Source of the DNA: an uncultured Eubacterium sp.
GTDB taxonomy: Bacteria; Bacillota; Clostridia; Lachnospirales; Lachnospiraceae
Direction: 5' to 3'
Assembly (NCBI GenBank): GCA_910577225.1
Contig: CAJTMV010000009.1
Coordinates: 1-64,000 of the forward strand
DNA: 64,000 bases
Part shown: positions 7,266-16,593 of the stretch, piece after piece
Numbering within the stretch: position 1 is the first letter of the stretch
Layout: the number at the start of each line of letters is the position of its first letter
Made by a program: the position numbers and the translations under genes
The notes under the pieces: generated by a model
What the model was told of the DNA's origin: nothing
What the model saw: the letters and a program-made list of their open reading frames with translations, nothing else
Databases searched by the model: none

Positions 7266-9673
7266 GAAAAGAATCATTTAACGAAAACTGGATTTGCTAC
7301 CAGACAGGGAAAAAGGAAACGGCATTTGCCGTTTCTCTTCCCCATGATGCCATGCTGCTGGACGAAAGACGCCAGGGCAGCGCGGGCGGAGTGAACAATG
7401 GATGGGTCGATGCGAAGGATTATACCTATGAAAAGACGTTTACGGCTCCGCAGCAGTGGAGGGAATTGGAAACGGTATTTTATTTTGAAGGGGTTTATCA
7501 TAAAGCGACGGTATATTTAAATGGAGAAAAGATCTGTTACCATGATTATGGCTATACAGGATTTTTTGTAAACGTAACCGGAAAACTACTCTACGGAGCA
7601 GAAAACATACTAACGGTAACAGCGATTAACAGCGACCAGCCGAATTGCAGATGGTATTCAGGTACGGGGATCTACCGTCCGGTCTGGCTGTATCAGCTGC
7701 CGAAGCGTCACATCTGTCTGCAGGGGATTAAAATTACCACGCTGGATTATGCAAAGCCTAAAATCCGTGTGCAGGTACAGTCTGCCGGAGGCGGAAACAT
7801 CAGGGTGGACATATTAAACAATGATCCGCGGCAGGTTCTTTGGTCAGCGCAGGGAACAACGGACGGTAATTTTGCCTGCGATATGGAACTGACAGGCGCA
7901 AAGTGCTGGAACACGCAGCATCCATATCTATATGTCTGCCGTGTGACATTTGAAGAGGATGTATGTGAGGAACGTTTTGGAATCCGTATCGTAACATGTG
8001 ATACGCAAAATGGCTTTACATTGAACGGAGAGCGTGTCATACTGCGGGGCGCCTGCATCCATCATGACAACGGCATTCTCGGCGCCTGCGCTTACGATTT
8101 TGCGGAATACCGGAAAATCCGCCTGTTAAAGGAAGCCGGCTATAATGCTGTGCGTTCGGCGCACAATCCCTGCTCAGAGGCGACGCTGCGTGCCTGCGAT
8201 GAGATGGGTATGTTAATGATGGACGAGTATACCGATATGTGGTATATTCATAAGACAAAGAATGATTATGCGACAGAGGTGGAGACGCATTACCAGGAAG
8301 ATTTAAAAGCAATTGTAGACAAGGATTACAATCACCCGAGCGTGGTAATGTATTCGACTGGAAACGAGGTGTCAGAGACGGCCCGCAGGCGAGGCATCCG
8401 GCTGTGCGGCAATCTGACGAAGCGGCTGCATGAACTGGACGCCACACGCCCGGTTACCTGCGGGGTCAATATCTTTTTTAACTTTTTAAGCTCGATGGGA
8501 TTTGGCGTCTACAGTGACAAAAAGGCGGAGCAGGAAGTGAAAAACGCAAAGAAGAAAAAGGCGGTAGGCAGCGAATTTTTCAATAATCTTGCAGGGCTGA
8601 TGGGTTCGGATTTTATGAAGTTCGGAGCCACTTTGTATCCATGTGACGTGAAAACACGGGATGCGTTCGCGGCTATGGATGTTGCCGGCTACAATTATGG
8701 TATCAGACGTTACGAGCATGATCTGAAAAAGTATCCGCAGCGTATCATAGTAGGAAGCGAGACGTTCTGCTCGGACGCATATGCTTTCTGGGAGGCGGCA
8801 AAAAAGCATCCGCGGATTATAGGCGATTTTGTGTGGGCCGGAATGGATTATCTGGGAGAGGTAGGTATTGGAAGCTGGGAATACAGTGATTATGCGCCTG
8901 ATTTCTCGCATGGAGAAGGCTGGGTGGCGGCAGGCTCCGGCAGACTGGATCTCACAGGCAGAGCGCTTGCGGAGACGGCATACACAAGAGTGGCGTTCGA
9001 GCTGGAGAAAATCGGAATCGGCGTGACGCCGGTGCCATACTTTGGACAAAAGCATTCTCCGTCGGCATGGAAGATGACAAATGCTATCGAGAGCTGGTCA
9101 TGGCGTGGCTGTACAGACAAAAAGACACAGGTTGAGGTTTATGCGCGGGCGGATCACGTTTCTTTGTATGTGAACGGAGAATGTGTCGGAACCAAAAAGC
9201 CGCGGGGCGACTGCCGCGTGGTATTTGAGACCATCTACAAAAACGGAAGTGTGCGTGCCGTCGCTTATGATGCAGATGAACATGTGATTGCCGAGAAAGA
9301 ACTGAAAACTGCCGGGCAGGAAACGGTACTGACCGTAAAACCAGAACAAAGCTGTGTCGGCAGAGACGATTTGTGTTACGTGCGTTTGCAGTTTACAGAC
9401 AAGCAGGGCAATCTCAAACCGCTGATGCGCGAGGACATCACCGTGCAGGTAGAAGGCGGCAGGCTTCTCGGACTTGGCAGCGCCTGCCCGTATTACACAA
9501 AAAGCTATCTTGGCAGCGTGACAGACACTTACTACGGCGAAGCGCTGGCAGTCATCCGGCCGGATGGAACCGGAACCGTCCGCGTGGATGCCAGGAGCGC
9601 ACACGCAAAGGGCAGCGCGCAGATCGAAGTATGCGCGGTATCCGCGACCCTGGAAAAGGCGGTGGGTGAATGA
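7262..9673 (+). CDS. Glycoside hydrolase family 2 (beta-galactosidase/beta-glucuronidase type)
   Basis: An 803-residue cytoplasmic glycosidase without a signal peptide. The order is an N-terminal sugar-binding domain (RWYSGTGIYRPVWL), an immunoglobulin-like domain, the TIM barrel, and C-terminal beta domains. The acid/base is Glu369 in STGNEVSE and the nucleophile is Glu500 in IVGSETF. LRGACIHHDNG and VRSAHNPCSEA are typical GH2 signatures. The start is the ATG overlapping the upstream stop; a longer in-frame extension to 7076 lies inside the previous gene. The exact sugar is not clear. Confidence 0.88.
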   Translation: MRKESFNENWICYQTGKKETAFAVSLPHDAMLLDERRQGSAGGVNNGWVDAKDYTYEKTFTAPQQWRELETVFYFEGVYHKATVYLNGEKICYHDYGYTGFFVNVTGKLLYGAENILTVTAINSDQPNCRWYSGTGIYRPVWLYQLPKRHICLQGIKITTLDYAKPKIRVQVQSAGGGNIRVDILNNDPRQVLWSAQGTTDGNFACDMELTGAKCWNTQHPYLYVCRVTFEEDVCEERFGIRIVTCDTQNGFTLNGERVILRGACIHHDNGILGACAYDFAEYRKIRLLKEAGYNAVRSAHNPCSEATLRACDEMGMLMMDEYTDMWYIHKTKNDYATEVETHYQEDLKAIVDKDYNHPSVVMYSTGNEVSETARRRGIRLCGNLTKRLHELDATRPVTCGVNIFFNFLSSMGFGVYSDKKAEQEVKNAKKKKAVGSEFFNNLAGLMGSDFMKFGATLYPCDVKTRDAFAAMDVAGYNYGIRRYEHDLKKYPQRIIVGSETFCSDAYAFWEAAKKHPRIIGDFVWAGMDYLGEVGIGSWEYSDYAPDFSHGEGWVAAGSGRLDLTGRALAETAYTRVAFELEKIGIGVTPVPYFGQKHSPSAWKMTNAIESWSWRGCTDKKTQVEVYARADHVSLYVNGECVGTKKPRGDCRVVFETIYKNGSVRAVAYDADEHVIAEKELKTAGQETVLTVKPEQSCVGRDDLCYVRLQFTDKQGNLKPLMREDITVQVEGGRLLGLGSACPYYTKSYLGSVTDTYYGEALAVIRPDGTGTVRVDARSAHAKGSAQIEVCAVSATLEKAVGE

Positions 9674-10260
9674 GAGACAAATGGGCGGCATTTTCTGCGT
9701 CTCATCCAAAGGCTGCAAAGTGGATGCATCAGCTGCTGTTCTTTTATGTGTTCAGTCTGAGCGTTACCATTTTACAGTATCTGATGTTTACGTTTCTGCC
9801 ATATGTATTCGGCATCCGGCTGGCGGGAACGGAGTTTATGTGGCCCCAGATTCCTGTAAATATTGCGGGATACAGCTATAAATGGAACATTCTTGGGTAT
9901 GATATTATTCGTGATGAAGCTGGTAAAGCAGTGATCGGCGGCGGACTGGGATACTTTTTAAGTTATGAGACAGGCACTTTGCTGGCGCAGTGCATCAATT
10001 TCCCGCTGCAGCGGAACATTACATTTAAAAGTCACGGAAAAATCTCCTGGCAGATCATGTGGTATTTTATCGCGTGGGTGTTGATTTCCCTGTTTTGCAA
10101 CGCGATTAACGGACTGTGGATGCCGATTGCCCAGCGGCATTTTGCGCCGGGAGTGTATAATCTGCTGGTGACCTTTATTACCGGCGGGGTGTCGATGGTG
10201 ATTTATTTCTTTGTATATAAAATCATTTTCCCGGAGGGAGAAGCTGGGAAGCGGGAGTAG
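9670..10260 (+). CDS. GtrA-like membrane protein
   Basis: A 196-residue protein with four or five membrane segments. The motif ALLAQCINFPLQRNITFKS (read loosely) corresponds to the conserved NF..R.FTF segment of the GtrA family, which is linked to moving lipid-linked sugars or to cell-surface glycan synthesis. It overlaps the GH2 stop by 4 bp. A pairing with glycosidases is unusual for flippase-like proteins but common in Clostridia. Confidence 0.65.
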   Translation: MRDKWAAFSASHPKAAKWMHQLLFFYVFSLSVTILQYLMFTFLPYVFGIRLAGTEFMWPQIPVNIAGYSYKWNILGYDIIRDEAGKAVIGGGLGYFLSYETGTLLAQCINFPLQRNITFKSHGKISWQIMWYFIAWVLISLFCNAINGLWMPIAQRHFAPGVYNLLVTFITGGVSMVIYFFVYKIIFPEGEAGKRE

Positions 10261-10262
10261 TT

Positions 10263-10973
10263 ATGATAAAAGTTGCGGTTGTGGATGATGAACAAAAAGC
10301 GTTGGATATTCTGTGTGATTTTTTTCAAAAGCTGCAGGCGGAGGTCTGTGAGGAGATTGCAGTGCGCGCCTTTACCAGCGGGGAAACGGTGCTGGCGGAA
10401 TACGACTGCTCGTTTGACCTGATTTGTCTCGATATCGATATGAGCGGCAAATCCGGAATGGAAACGGCCAGGGAAATACGCCGCAGGGACGGACAGGTTA
10501 TCATTTTGTTTATCACCAACATGGCGCAGATGGCAATTCAGGGATACGAGGTGCGTGCGCTGGATTTTATCGTGAAGCCGGTCAGTTACTACTCCTTTTC
10601 CATGAAGCTGCGGGGAGCTGTGAATATCATTAAAAAGCGAAAAAAGCGCAACATATTGCTCCAGACAGCGGGCGGCGTCCGGAAAATATCCACAGACCAG
10701 CTTTATTATGCGGAGGTGAACGGACACTACCTCTCCTACCATACAGCGCAGGGTGTGTTCAGACAAAAGGCATCTCTAAAGGAGCTGGAGGATAAGCTGG
10801 AAGGACTTTCCTTTAAGCGGTGCAATAACTGCTACCTTGTCAATTTAAAGTATGTGGACTGCGTAAACAGGGATGATATCCAGATCGCAGGCGAGTGGCT
10901 GAAAATAAGCCGTCCGCGTAAGCGTGAGTTTCTGCAGGCACTGGCAAACTATATGGGAGGAATTGATTTATGA
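10263..10973 (+). CDS. LytTR response regulator
   Basis: A 236-residue regulator. The receiver has the acidic pocket DDE at residues 8-10, phospho-acceptor Asp57 in ICLDIDM and Lys105 in FIVKP. The LytTR DNA-binding domain occupies about 130-230. It starts 2 bp after the GtrA-like gene, and the kinase gene overlaps its stop by 4 bp, so the pair is coupled to the glycosidase operon. Confidence 0.9.
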   Translation: MIKVAVVDDEQKALDILCDFFQKLQAEVCEEIAVRAFTSGETVLAEYDCSFDLICLDIDMSGKSGMETAREIRRRDGQVIILFITNMAQMAIQGYEVRALDFIVKPVSYYSFSMKLRGAVNIIKKRKKRNILLQTAGGVRKISTDQLYYAEVNGHYLSYHTAQGVFRQKASLKELEDKLEGLSFKRCNNCYLVNLKYVDCVNRDDIQIAGEWLKISRPRKREFLQALANYMGGIDL

Positions 10974-12271
10974 TGGATCAGTGGGAAAAAATATCCTATA
11001 TAGTACAGCTGATTGCTGCATGTGCCCTGTTTATGATCCACAGTAGAAAACGTGCAAATTTTGTACTTCGGATGGTTTTATGCTCCGGAACTTTGGTGCT
11101 GACATCCTACGGAGTAAACAGCATTCTGGAAAACCAGAAATTTTCCGTATGGATTGTACTGTATTGGGCGGCGTTTCTGCTGGTGTGTGTGCTGCTGATG
11201 TACGTTTGCCTGGATGTGAGCGCGCTGCAGGCGGCGTACTGTGCAATTTGCGCCTGCGCCATGCAGCACGCTGCATTTGACGTAAGCAAAATATATCTGG
11301 AATTTGGAAACAGCAGAGTTGTGCAGGCACTTGTGTATGCGGTTGTGTATGCGCTCTTTTATTATTTATTTGCGCGCAGGATAAACGGGCACGGGGAAAG
11401 CCGCGTGCATCTGGAGACACTGTTCCCGCTGGCGACGATTATCATTATTGTGTGGATTTTAAGCGTGATGGAAACCTCGGGTCTGGACTGGTTTCGGGCA
11501 GAGGCAGGAAGCCGGATTTTTTATCGTATTCTGGATGGACTGTGCTGCTTTTACGTGCTCTGGGTGCAGGAAAACCAGAGGGAAAAGCTGATGCTAAAGC
11601 AGGAGCTGGACGGTATCAACACGGCGTGGATGCTGCAGAAAGAGCAATATGTGATTAAACAGGAAATTATTGACAGCATCAATCGCAAATGCCACGATTT
11701 AAAGCATCAGCTTCGGGCGCTGCGGCAGATGACCAATGAGGAAGAGAAAGAAGCGTATTTTAATGAAATGGAGCATGATATCATGATATACGATACGGCA
11801 GTGAATACCGGCAACAAAGCGCTGGACGTTATTTTGATGGATAAAGGGCTGTTCTGCAAAAACCATGACATCCAATGGACGTGTATGGCGGATGGTTCCT
11901 GCCTGAGCTTTATGCGGATCGAAGATATTTACGCGGTTTTCGGAAATGCGCTTGATAACGCGATTACGGCGGCAATGGCAATTTCCGAGCCGCAAAAGCG
12001 GGTAATATCCCTGAAAATGATTACGCAGAACAATATTCTGGTAATCCAGGTGCAAAATTATTATGAGACTCTGCTGCATTTTGAACAGGGGCTCCCGGTG
12101 ACAACAAAGGGGAGCCGGCAGGAACACGGATACGGGATGAAGAGTATCCGCCATATTGCAGAGAAATATGGCGGAACCATTACTGTGGACGCAAAGGATG
12201 AAATATTTACACTGCAGGTATTGATTCCGTTAGAAATGCATGGCAGATCCGGCTATCTCTTTTCGCTCTAA
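10970..12271 (+). CDS. GHKL sensor histidine kinase, AgrC-like
   Basis: A 433-residue kinase. About six membrane segments fill residues 8-200, followed by a coiled linker and the phosphorylated histidine His242 in KCHDLKHQLRAL. The ATPase part has the N box NALDNAITAA and the G box GYGMKSIRHIAEKYGG. No extracellular sensor domain is visible, which fits peptide- or membrane-sensing kinases of this class. The start ATG overlaps the regulator stop. Confidence 0.9.
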   Translation: MMDQWEKISYIVQLIAACALFMIHSRKRANFVLRMVLCSGTLVLTSYGVNSILENQKFSVWIVLYWAAFLLVCVLLMYVCLDVSALQAAYCAICACAMQHAAFDVSKIYLEFGNSRVVQALVYAVVYALFYYLFARRINGHGESRVHLETLFPLATIIIIVWILSVMETSGLDWFRAEAGSRIFYRILDGLCCFYVLWVQENQREKLMLKQELDGINTAWMLQKEQYVIKQEIIDSINRKCHDLKHQLRALRQMTNEEEKEAYFNEMEHDIMIYDTAVNTGNKALDVILMDKGLFCKNHDIQWTCMADGSCLSFMRIEDIYAVFGNALDNAITAAMAISEPQKRVISLKMITQNNILVIQVQNYYETLLHFEQGLPVTTKGSRQEHGYGMKSIRHIAEKYGGTITVDAKDEIFTLQVLIPLEMHGRSGYLFSL

Positions 12272-12294
12272 AGCGATGGGATAGTCTTTTTTTC
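12253..12294 (+). terminator. Terminator after the kinase gene
   Basis: CTATC...TCGCT pairs with AGCGA...GATAG and is followed by TCTTTTTTTC. The hairpin begins inside the last codons of the kinase. Confidence 0.75.
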
Positions 12295-12310
12295 GTGTCC
12301 GGATTCCTAA

Positions 12311-12339
12311 TTGAAAAAATGAGTATTTCATATTATAAT
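12311..12339 (+). promoter_or_regulatory. Promoter of the SPFH operon
   Basis: TTGAAA (12311-12316), a 17-bp spacer and TATAAT (12334-12339), about 110 bp upstream of the SPFH gene. Close to consensus, so probably constitutive. Confidence 0.75.
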
Positions 12340-12447
12340 GAAACCAGTGCACAGGTTATCAGTAACCGTTTTTTACAAACAGGAATGCAGAAATGAGCAA
12401 AGAACAATCAGATAAAACAATGCGAAACGGCAGAAGGGAGATTATTT

Positions 12448-13752
12448 ATGGGACTTATAAAAGCAGGAGCGGGCGCGTTGGGCGGTACGCTTGCGGATCA
12501 GTGGAAAGAGTTTTTTTACTGTGACGCGATGGAAAAAGACGTCATGGTTACAAGAGGGCGCAAACGGACAGGTTCCCGTTCTTCGAACAAAAAAGGGAAT
12601 GACAACGTCATTTCAAATGGAAGCGGGATTGCGGTAGCTGACGGTCAGTGCATGATCATTGTAGAACAGGGAAAAGTGGCAGAGATATGCGCGCAGCCAG
12701 GAGAGTTCCGGTATGATATGTCTACGGAACCGAGTATTTTTACCGGCGGACTTTCAAAAAGCATTTTAGAGACGTTTCAGACCATCGGCAGACGTTTTAC
12801 CTATGGCGGAGATACCGGCAAAGACCAGCGCGTGTATTATATTAATACAAAGGAACTGACAGACAATAAATTTGGTACGCCAAATCCGATTCCTTTCCGC
12901 GTGACAGATTCAAAAATCGGACTGGATGTGGATGTTTCCATTCGCTGTTCCGGCGTATATTCGTATAAAATTGTAAATCCGCTGCTGTTTTATGCGAATG
13001 TCTGCGGCAATGTGCAGGAGGATTATACGCGGGATGAGTTAGAAAGTCAGCTGAAAACAGAATTTATCAGTGCGCTGCAGCCTGCATTTGGCAGACTGTC
13101 TGCCATGGAGCTGCGTCCAAATCAGATCGTGCTGCATACGGCGGAGCTGGAGCAGGCGATGAATGCCGCGCTTTCGGCGAAATGGGAGGAGCTTCGGGGA
13201 TTAAAGGTAGTCAGTATTGCCCTTGGTTCTGTAACCCTGCCGGAAGAAGACGCAGAGATGATCAGACAGCTTCAGCGCACAGCCGCGCTGCAAAATCCGA
13301 ATATGGCAGCGGCTGTTCTGGCAGGCGCGCAGGCAGATGCCATGAAAGCGGCAGCTGCGAATCCGTCCGGAGCAATGAACGGTTTTGTAGGCATGGGTAT
13401 GGCGATGAACGCAGGAGGCGGCACGAATGCACAGAACCTGTTTGCGATGGGGCAGCAGACAGGACAGCGGCAGGCGCAGGCAGACGCATGGACATGTACG
13501 TGCGGTACGACGGCATCCGGCAATTTCTGTCCGGAATGCGGCGCAGCCAGACCGGTGAACGGCGCCGGATGGACCTGTTCCTGCGGGACGTTAAACAAGG
13601 GAAAATTTTGTCAGAACTGCGGCGCCAAAAAGCCGGCAGGAACGCCGCTTTATCAATGCGATAAGTGCGGATGGGAGCCGCAGGATCCTGCGCATCCGCC
13701 GAAATTCTGCCCGGAATGCGGCGACAAATTTGACCAGAACGATCTAAAATAG
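12448..13752 (+). CDS. SPFH-domain protein with zinc ribbons (YdjI-like)
   Basis: A 434-residue protein. Residues from about 30 to 280 form an SPFH-like region of the YdjI/virion-core type (VYYINTKELTDNKFGTPNPI and following). An alanine- and glycine-rich linker leads to three C-terminal zinc ribbons with paired CxC/CxxC cysteines (for example FCPECGAARP, FCQNCGAKKP, FCPECGDKF). Such proteins sit at the membrane with neighbouring zinc-ribbon and TPM proteins and are linked to envelope stress in bacilli; the exact role is unknown. GGGAG precedes the ATG. Confidence 0.8.
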   Translation: MGLIKAGAGALGGTLADQWKEFFYCDAMEKDVMVTRGRKRTGSRSSNKKGNDNVISNGSGIAVADGQCMIIVEQGKVAEICAQPGEFRYDMSTEPSIFTGGLSKSILETFQTIGRRFTYGGDTGKDQRVYYINTKELTDNKFGTPNPIPFRVTDSKIGLDVDVSIRCSGVYSYKIVNPLLFYANVCGNVQEDYTRDELESQLKTEFISALQPAFGRLSAMELRPNQIVLHTAELEQAMNAALSAKWEELRGLKVVSIALGSVTLPEEDAEMIRQLQRTAALQNPNMAAAVLAGAQADAMKAAAANPSGAMNGFVGMGMAMNAGGGTNAQNLFAMGQQTGQRQAQADAWTCTCGTTASGNFCPECGAARPVNGAGWTCSCGTLNKGKFCQNCGAKKPAGTPLYQCDKCGWEPQDPAHPPKFCPECGDKFDQNDLK

Positions 13753-13760
13753 ATCAGAAT

Positions 13761-13820
13761 AAGAACGCGCGAAACTGCGAGGAAAGAACGCGGGAAATTA
13801 CGAGGAAAGAACATGGAGGA
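13761..13820 (+). repeat. 23-bp tandem repeat carrying the ribosome site
   Basis: Two 23-bp units (13761-13783 and 13784-13806), each starting AAGAACGCG and ending GAGGA, are followed by a partial third unit. Each unit contains a GAGGA. The array fills the space between the SPFH and zinc-ribbon genes. Confidence 0.7.
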
Positions 13821-14898
13821 AATACAAGAATATAAATGTCTGCGCTGCGGCGGAGCCATCGCTTTTGACAGTACGCTGCAGAAGATGAAGTGTCCGTACT
13901 GCGATACGGAATTTGAGATGGCGGCGCTGGCACGTTATGACAATGAATTGAAAAACGATCAGCCGGATGAGCTGAACTGGGAAGAAGTTACCGCAGGAGA
14001 GTGGCAGGACGGCGAGACGGACGGTCTGCGTTCTTATGTCTGCAAATCCTGCGGCGGTGAGATTGCGTGTGATGAAAATACGGCTGCCACATCCTGTCCG
14101 TATTGTGGAAATCCGGTAGTTATGACGGGACAGTTTACAGGCGCGCAAAAGCCGGATTATGTGATTCCGTTTCAGCTGGACAAAAAAGCCGCAAAACAGG
14201 CGCTGTACGATTTTTATGTCGGGAAACGGCTGCTGCCCAAAGCGTTCAAAGACGAAAATCATGTGAATGAAATCAAAGGCGTGTATGTTCCGTTCTGGCT
14301 GTTCGACGCAAAAGCCGATGTAAATTTGCGTTACAAGGCGACAAAAATCCGGACATGGAGCGACAGCAAATATTATTATGCCGAGACAAATCATTTTCTT
14401 GTCAGCAGGAGCGGCAGCATAGAATTCGCTCATGTTCCGGTAGACGGTTCAGCGAAGATGCCCGACGATTTAATGGAAACGCTGGAGCCTTTTGATTTTT
14501 CAGGAGCAGTAGATTTTCAGACTGCGTATCTGGCAGGCTATCTGGCGGATAAATATGATGTGGACAGCGAAGAAAGCATCGGGCGGGCCAATGAGCGGAT
14601 CCAAAAAAGCGTGCGGGATATTTTTGACATGACCGTATGCGGTTATACGACTTTCAGAAAAGAGGCGGGTAGTATCCGGCTGCACAATGGCAAAGTGACA
14701 TATGCCCTGTTTCCGGTCTGGCTGCTGAGTACGACATGGAACGGGCAGAATTATCTTTTTGCCATGAACGGACAAAACGGAAAAATGGCGGGAGATCTGC
14801 CGCTCGATAAGGGCGCGTATCTCAGATGGCTGCTGGGACTTACCGGCATCACAGGCACGATGTTGTTTATTCTTTTCTACGTCATCTGGCTGATATAG
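13813..14898 (+). CDS. Zinc-ribbon membrane protein (YdjH-like)
   Basis: A 361-residue protein starting MEEIQEYKCLRCGGAI. Two zinc ribbons are visible: CLRCGG...CPYCDTEF (about 9-35) and CKSCGG...CPYCGNPV (about 77-100). A beta-rich middle follows, then one C-terminal membrane helix (LTGITGTMLFILFYVIWLI). Such proteins are regular partners of the SPFH zinc-ribbon protein upstream. The molecular function is not established. Confidence 0.75.
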   Translation: MEEIQEYKCLRCGGAIAFDSTLQKMKCPYCDTEFEMAALARYDNELKNDQPDELNWEEVTAGEWQDGETDGLRSYVCKSCGGEIACDENTAATSCPYCGNPVVMTGQFTGAQKPDYVIPFQLDKKAAKQALYDFYVGKRLLPKAFKDENHVNEIKGVYVPFWLFDAKADVNLRYKATKIRTWSDSKYYYAETNHFLVSRSGSIEFAHVPVDGSAKMPDDLMETLEPFDFSGAVDFQTAYLAGYLADKYDVDSEESIGRANERIQKSVRDIFDMTVCGYTTFRKEAGSIRLHNGKVTYALFPVWLLSTTWNGQNYLFAMNGQNGKMAGDLPLDKGAYLRWLLGLTGITGTMLFILFYVIWLI

Positions 14899-14909
14899 GA
14901 GGAAAGAGG

Positions 14910-15752
14910 ATGCAAAAGATAAAAAAGAGGCGGTATGTCGTAGCTCTGGTTCTGCTGCTGTCGGTCGTTTTCATATGTCCGGCAGCGGCAGCCAGGCAAG
15001 CCGGCCCGAGGCTTACGGATCAGGCGAATCTGCTTACAGACAGCGAAAAAACGCAGCTGCTGGAGCTGCTCGATGAAATCAGCGAACGGCAGCAGACCGA
15101 TATCGTAGTAGTTACGAGTAAATCGTTACAGGGCAAATCTGCGATGGAATATGCCGATGATTTTTATGATGAGAATGGCTACGGCTTTGGCGAGGAAAAA
15201 GACGGGATCCTTTTTCTGATCAGTATGGAAGAAAGCAGCTGGTATGTATCCACGAGCGGCTTTGGAATTACGGCGGTTACGGACATAGGCCTGCGGTTTA
15301 TGGCGCAACAGCTTTCGGATGATTTAAGTAAAGGCGAATATGAGGAGGCGTTTACGATATTTGCCAGTCTGTGCGACGATTATCTGACGCAGGCACGGAT
15401 GGGGAAACCATATGACGCAGATCATCTTCCAAAAAAACCGTTTGCGTTTCTCAAATATTTTCTGACGGCTTTCGGTATCGGCTTTGTGATCTCGCTCCTT
15501 GCGGTAGAAAGGATGAGAGACAAACTGGGATCGGTGTACAGACGGCTGGTGGCAGACTGTTATGTGAAAGAGGACAGTATGAAGCTGACGAAAATGAAAG
15601 ATATATTTTTGTATCGGCAGATCGATCGCAGAGAAAAGCAGCAGGATAACAATCGCCCGGACAACGCAAATTACGGCGGTCATTCGGGCGGCTCTTCCAC
15701 GCATGAATCGTCTTCTGGCGCGACGCATGGAGGCGGAGGAGGGAATTTCTAA
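14910..15752 (+). CDS. TPM-domain membrane protein
   Basis: A 280-residue protein with an N-terminal signal peptide (VVALVLLLSVVFICPAAAA), then a TPM domain (LTDQANLLTDSEKTQLLELL... to about residue 165). One membrane helix lies near 185-205 and a glycine/serine-rich tail ends in GGGGGNF. TPM proteins act in the envelope, in some cases as phosphatases or photosystem/complex assembly factors; here the role is open. GGAGGAAAG precedes the ATG at 14910, so the longer ORF from 14826 is not used. Confidence 0.8.
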   Translation: MQKIKKRRYVVALVLLLSVVFICPAAAARQAGPRLTDQANLLTDSEKTQLLELLDEISERQQTDIVVVTSKSLQGKSAMEYADDFYDENGYGFGEEKDGILFLISMEESSWYVSTSGFGITAVTDIGLRFMAQQLSDDLSKGEYEEAFTIFASLCDDYLTQARMGKPYDADHLPKKPFAFLKYFLTAFGIGFVISLLAVERMRDKLGSVYRRLVADCYVKEDSMKLTKMKDIFLYRQIDRREKQQDNNRPDNANYGGHSGGSSTHESSSGATHGGGGGNF

Positions 15753-15816
15753 ACAATGAGAAGTATTTGCGGTTAAAGAACGATGCGCGGCGTTTTGCGC
15801 GTAACAGGAGCAGTCG

Positions 15817-16593
15817 ATGAATTTGGAAGAACTTGTAAATGACAGGTATGAGGTACTTACAGCAAATGACAGGGAAATGCTGGCAGCTATTTTTCGGGAC
15901 AAGCAGGCTGTAAAGCAAATGAACAGCACAAAACTGGCATCTTATCTGCATGTTTCCAGAACGACGCTGGTTCGTTTGATGAAAAAATTAGAGATAGATT
16001 CGTATCAGGAATTTAAGCTGTTGCTGAACAGAAAAGAAGAAGAACATACAGCAGGTTTATATGATTTACAGGATATTGTAAAAGAGTATCATGTTATGGT
16101 TGACGAATTGAAAAAACATGACTATGAGCCGATCTGTGAAATTATTTATCAGGCACAGACCGTTTACCTGTATGGAACCGGAAACGAACAGAAAACGATT
16201 GCAGAAGAATTTAAGAGAATTTTTCTGACATTTGGGAAGTGCTGCATCGATTTGTTCGATCTGGGAGAGGTTCGTCTTGCAAGAGAGAGGTTTCGGAACA
16301 GCGATTTGTTTCTGGCCATTTCTCTGTCCGGTGAAAATCAAAATGCCATAGAAGTAATCAGAGCGGTTCAGGAGACAGGAATCAGAACGATGGCGTTTAC
16401 CCGGTGGGCAAACAATACGCTGTCAAGGAGCGTCCAGGAAAATCTGTATGTTGGAACGAAAACTGTCAGCCACACATGCGGGCAGTCATATGAAATGGTA
16501 GCGGCATTTTATATTTTACTGGATATTTTATCTGTTCGTTATCTGGAATATGTGCAGAAGAACAGGGAGGAAGACGGACATGCGGGTGGATGA
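15817..16593 (+). CDS. RpiR-family transcriptional regulator (first of two)
   Basis: A 258-residue regulator with an N-terminal helix-turn-helix (TKLASYLHVSRTTLVRLMKKL) and a C-terminal SIS domain (VYLYGTGNEQKTIAEEF; LAISLSGENQNA) that would sense a sugar phosphate. The downstream regulator gene starts inside its last codons. With the HAD, GH13 and PTS genes downstream, the likely effector is the phosphorylated sugar brought in by the PTS. Confidence 0.88.
   Translation: MNLEELVNDRYEVLTANDREMLAAIFRDKQAVKQMNSTKLASYLHVSRTTLVRLMKKLEIDSYQEFKLLLNRKEEEHTAGLYDLQDIVKEYHVMVDELKKHDYEPICEIIYQAQTVYLYGTGNEQKTIAEEFKRIFLTFGKCCIDLFDLGEVRLARERFRNSDLFLAISLSGENQNAIEVIRAVQETGIRTMAFTRWANNTLSRSVQENLYVGTKTVSHTCGQSYEMVAAFYILLDILSVRYLEYVQKNREEDGHAGG

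Noticed and set aside
13182..13664. Open frame of 160 codons inside the SPFH gene
   Set aside because: Same-strand shadow in another frame, rich in arginine and glycine, without a ribosome site.
13761..13820. Short tandem repeats as a possible CRISPR array
   Set aside because: The units are directly adjacent with no spacers and only two full copies; no cas genes are present.
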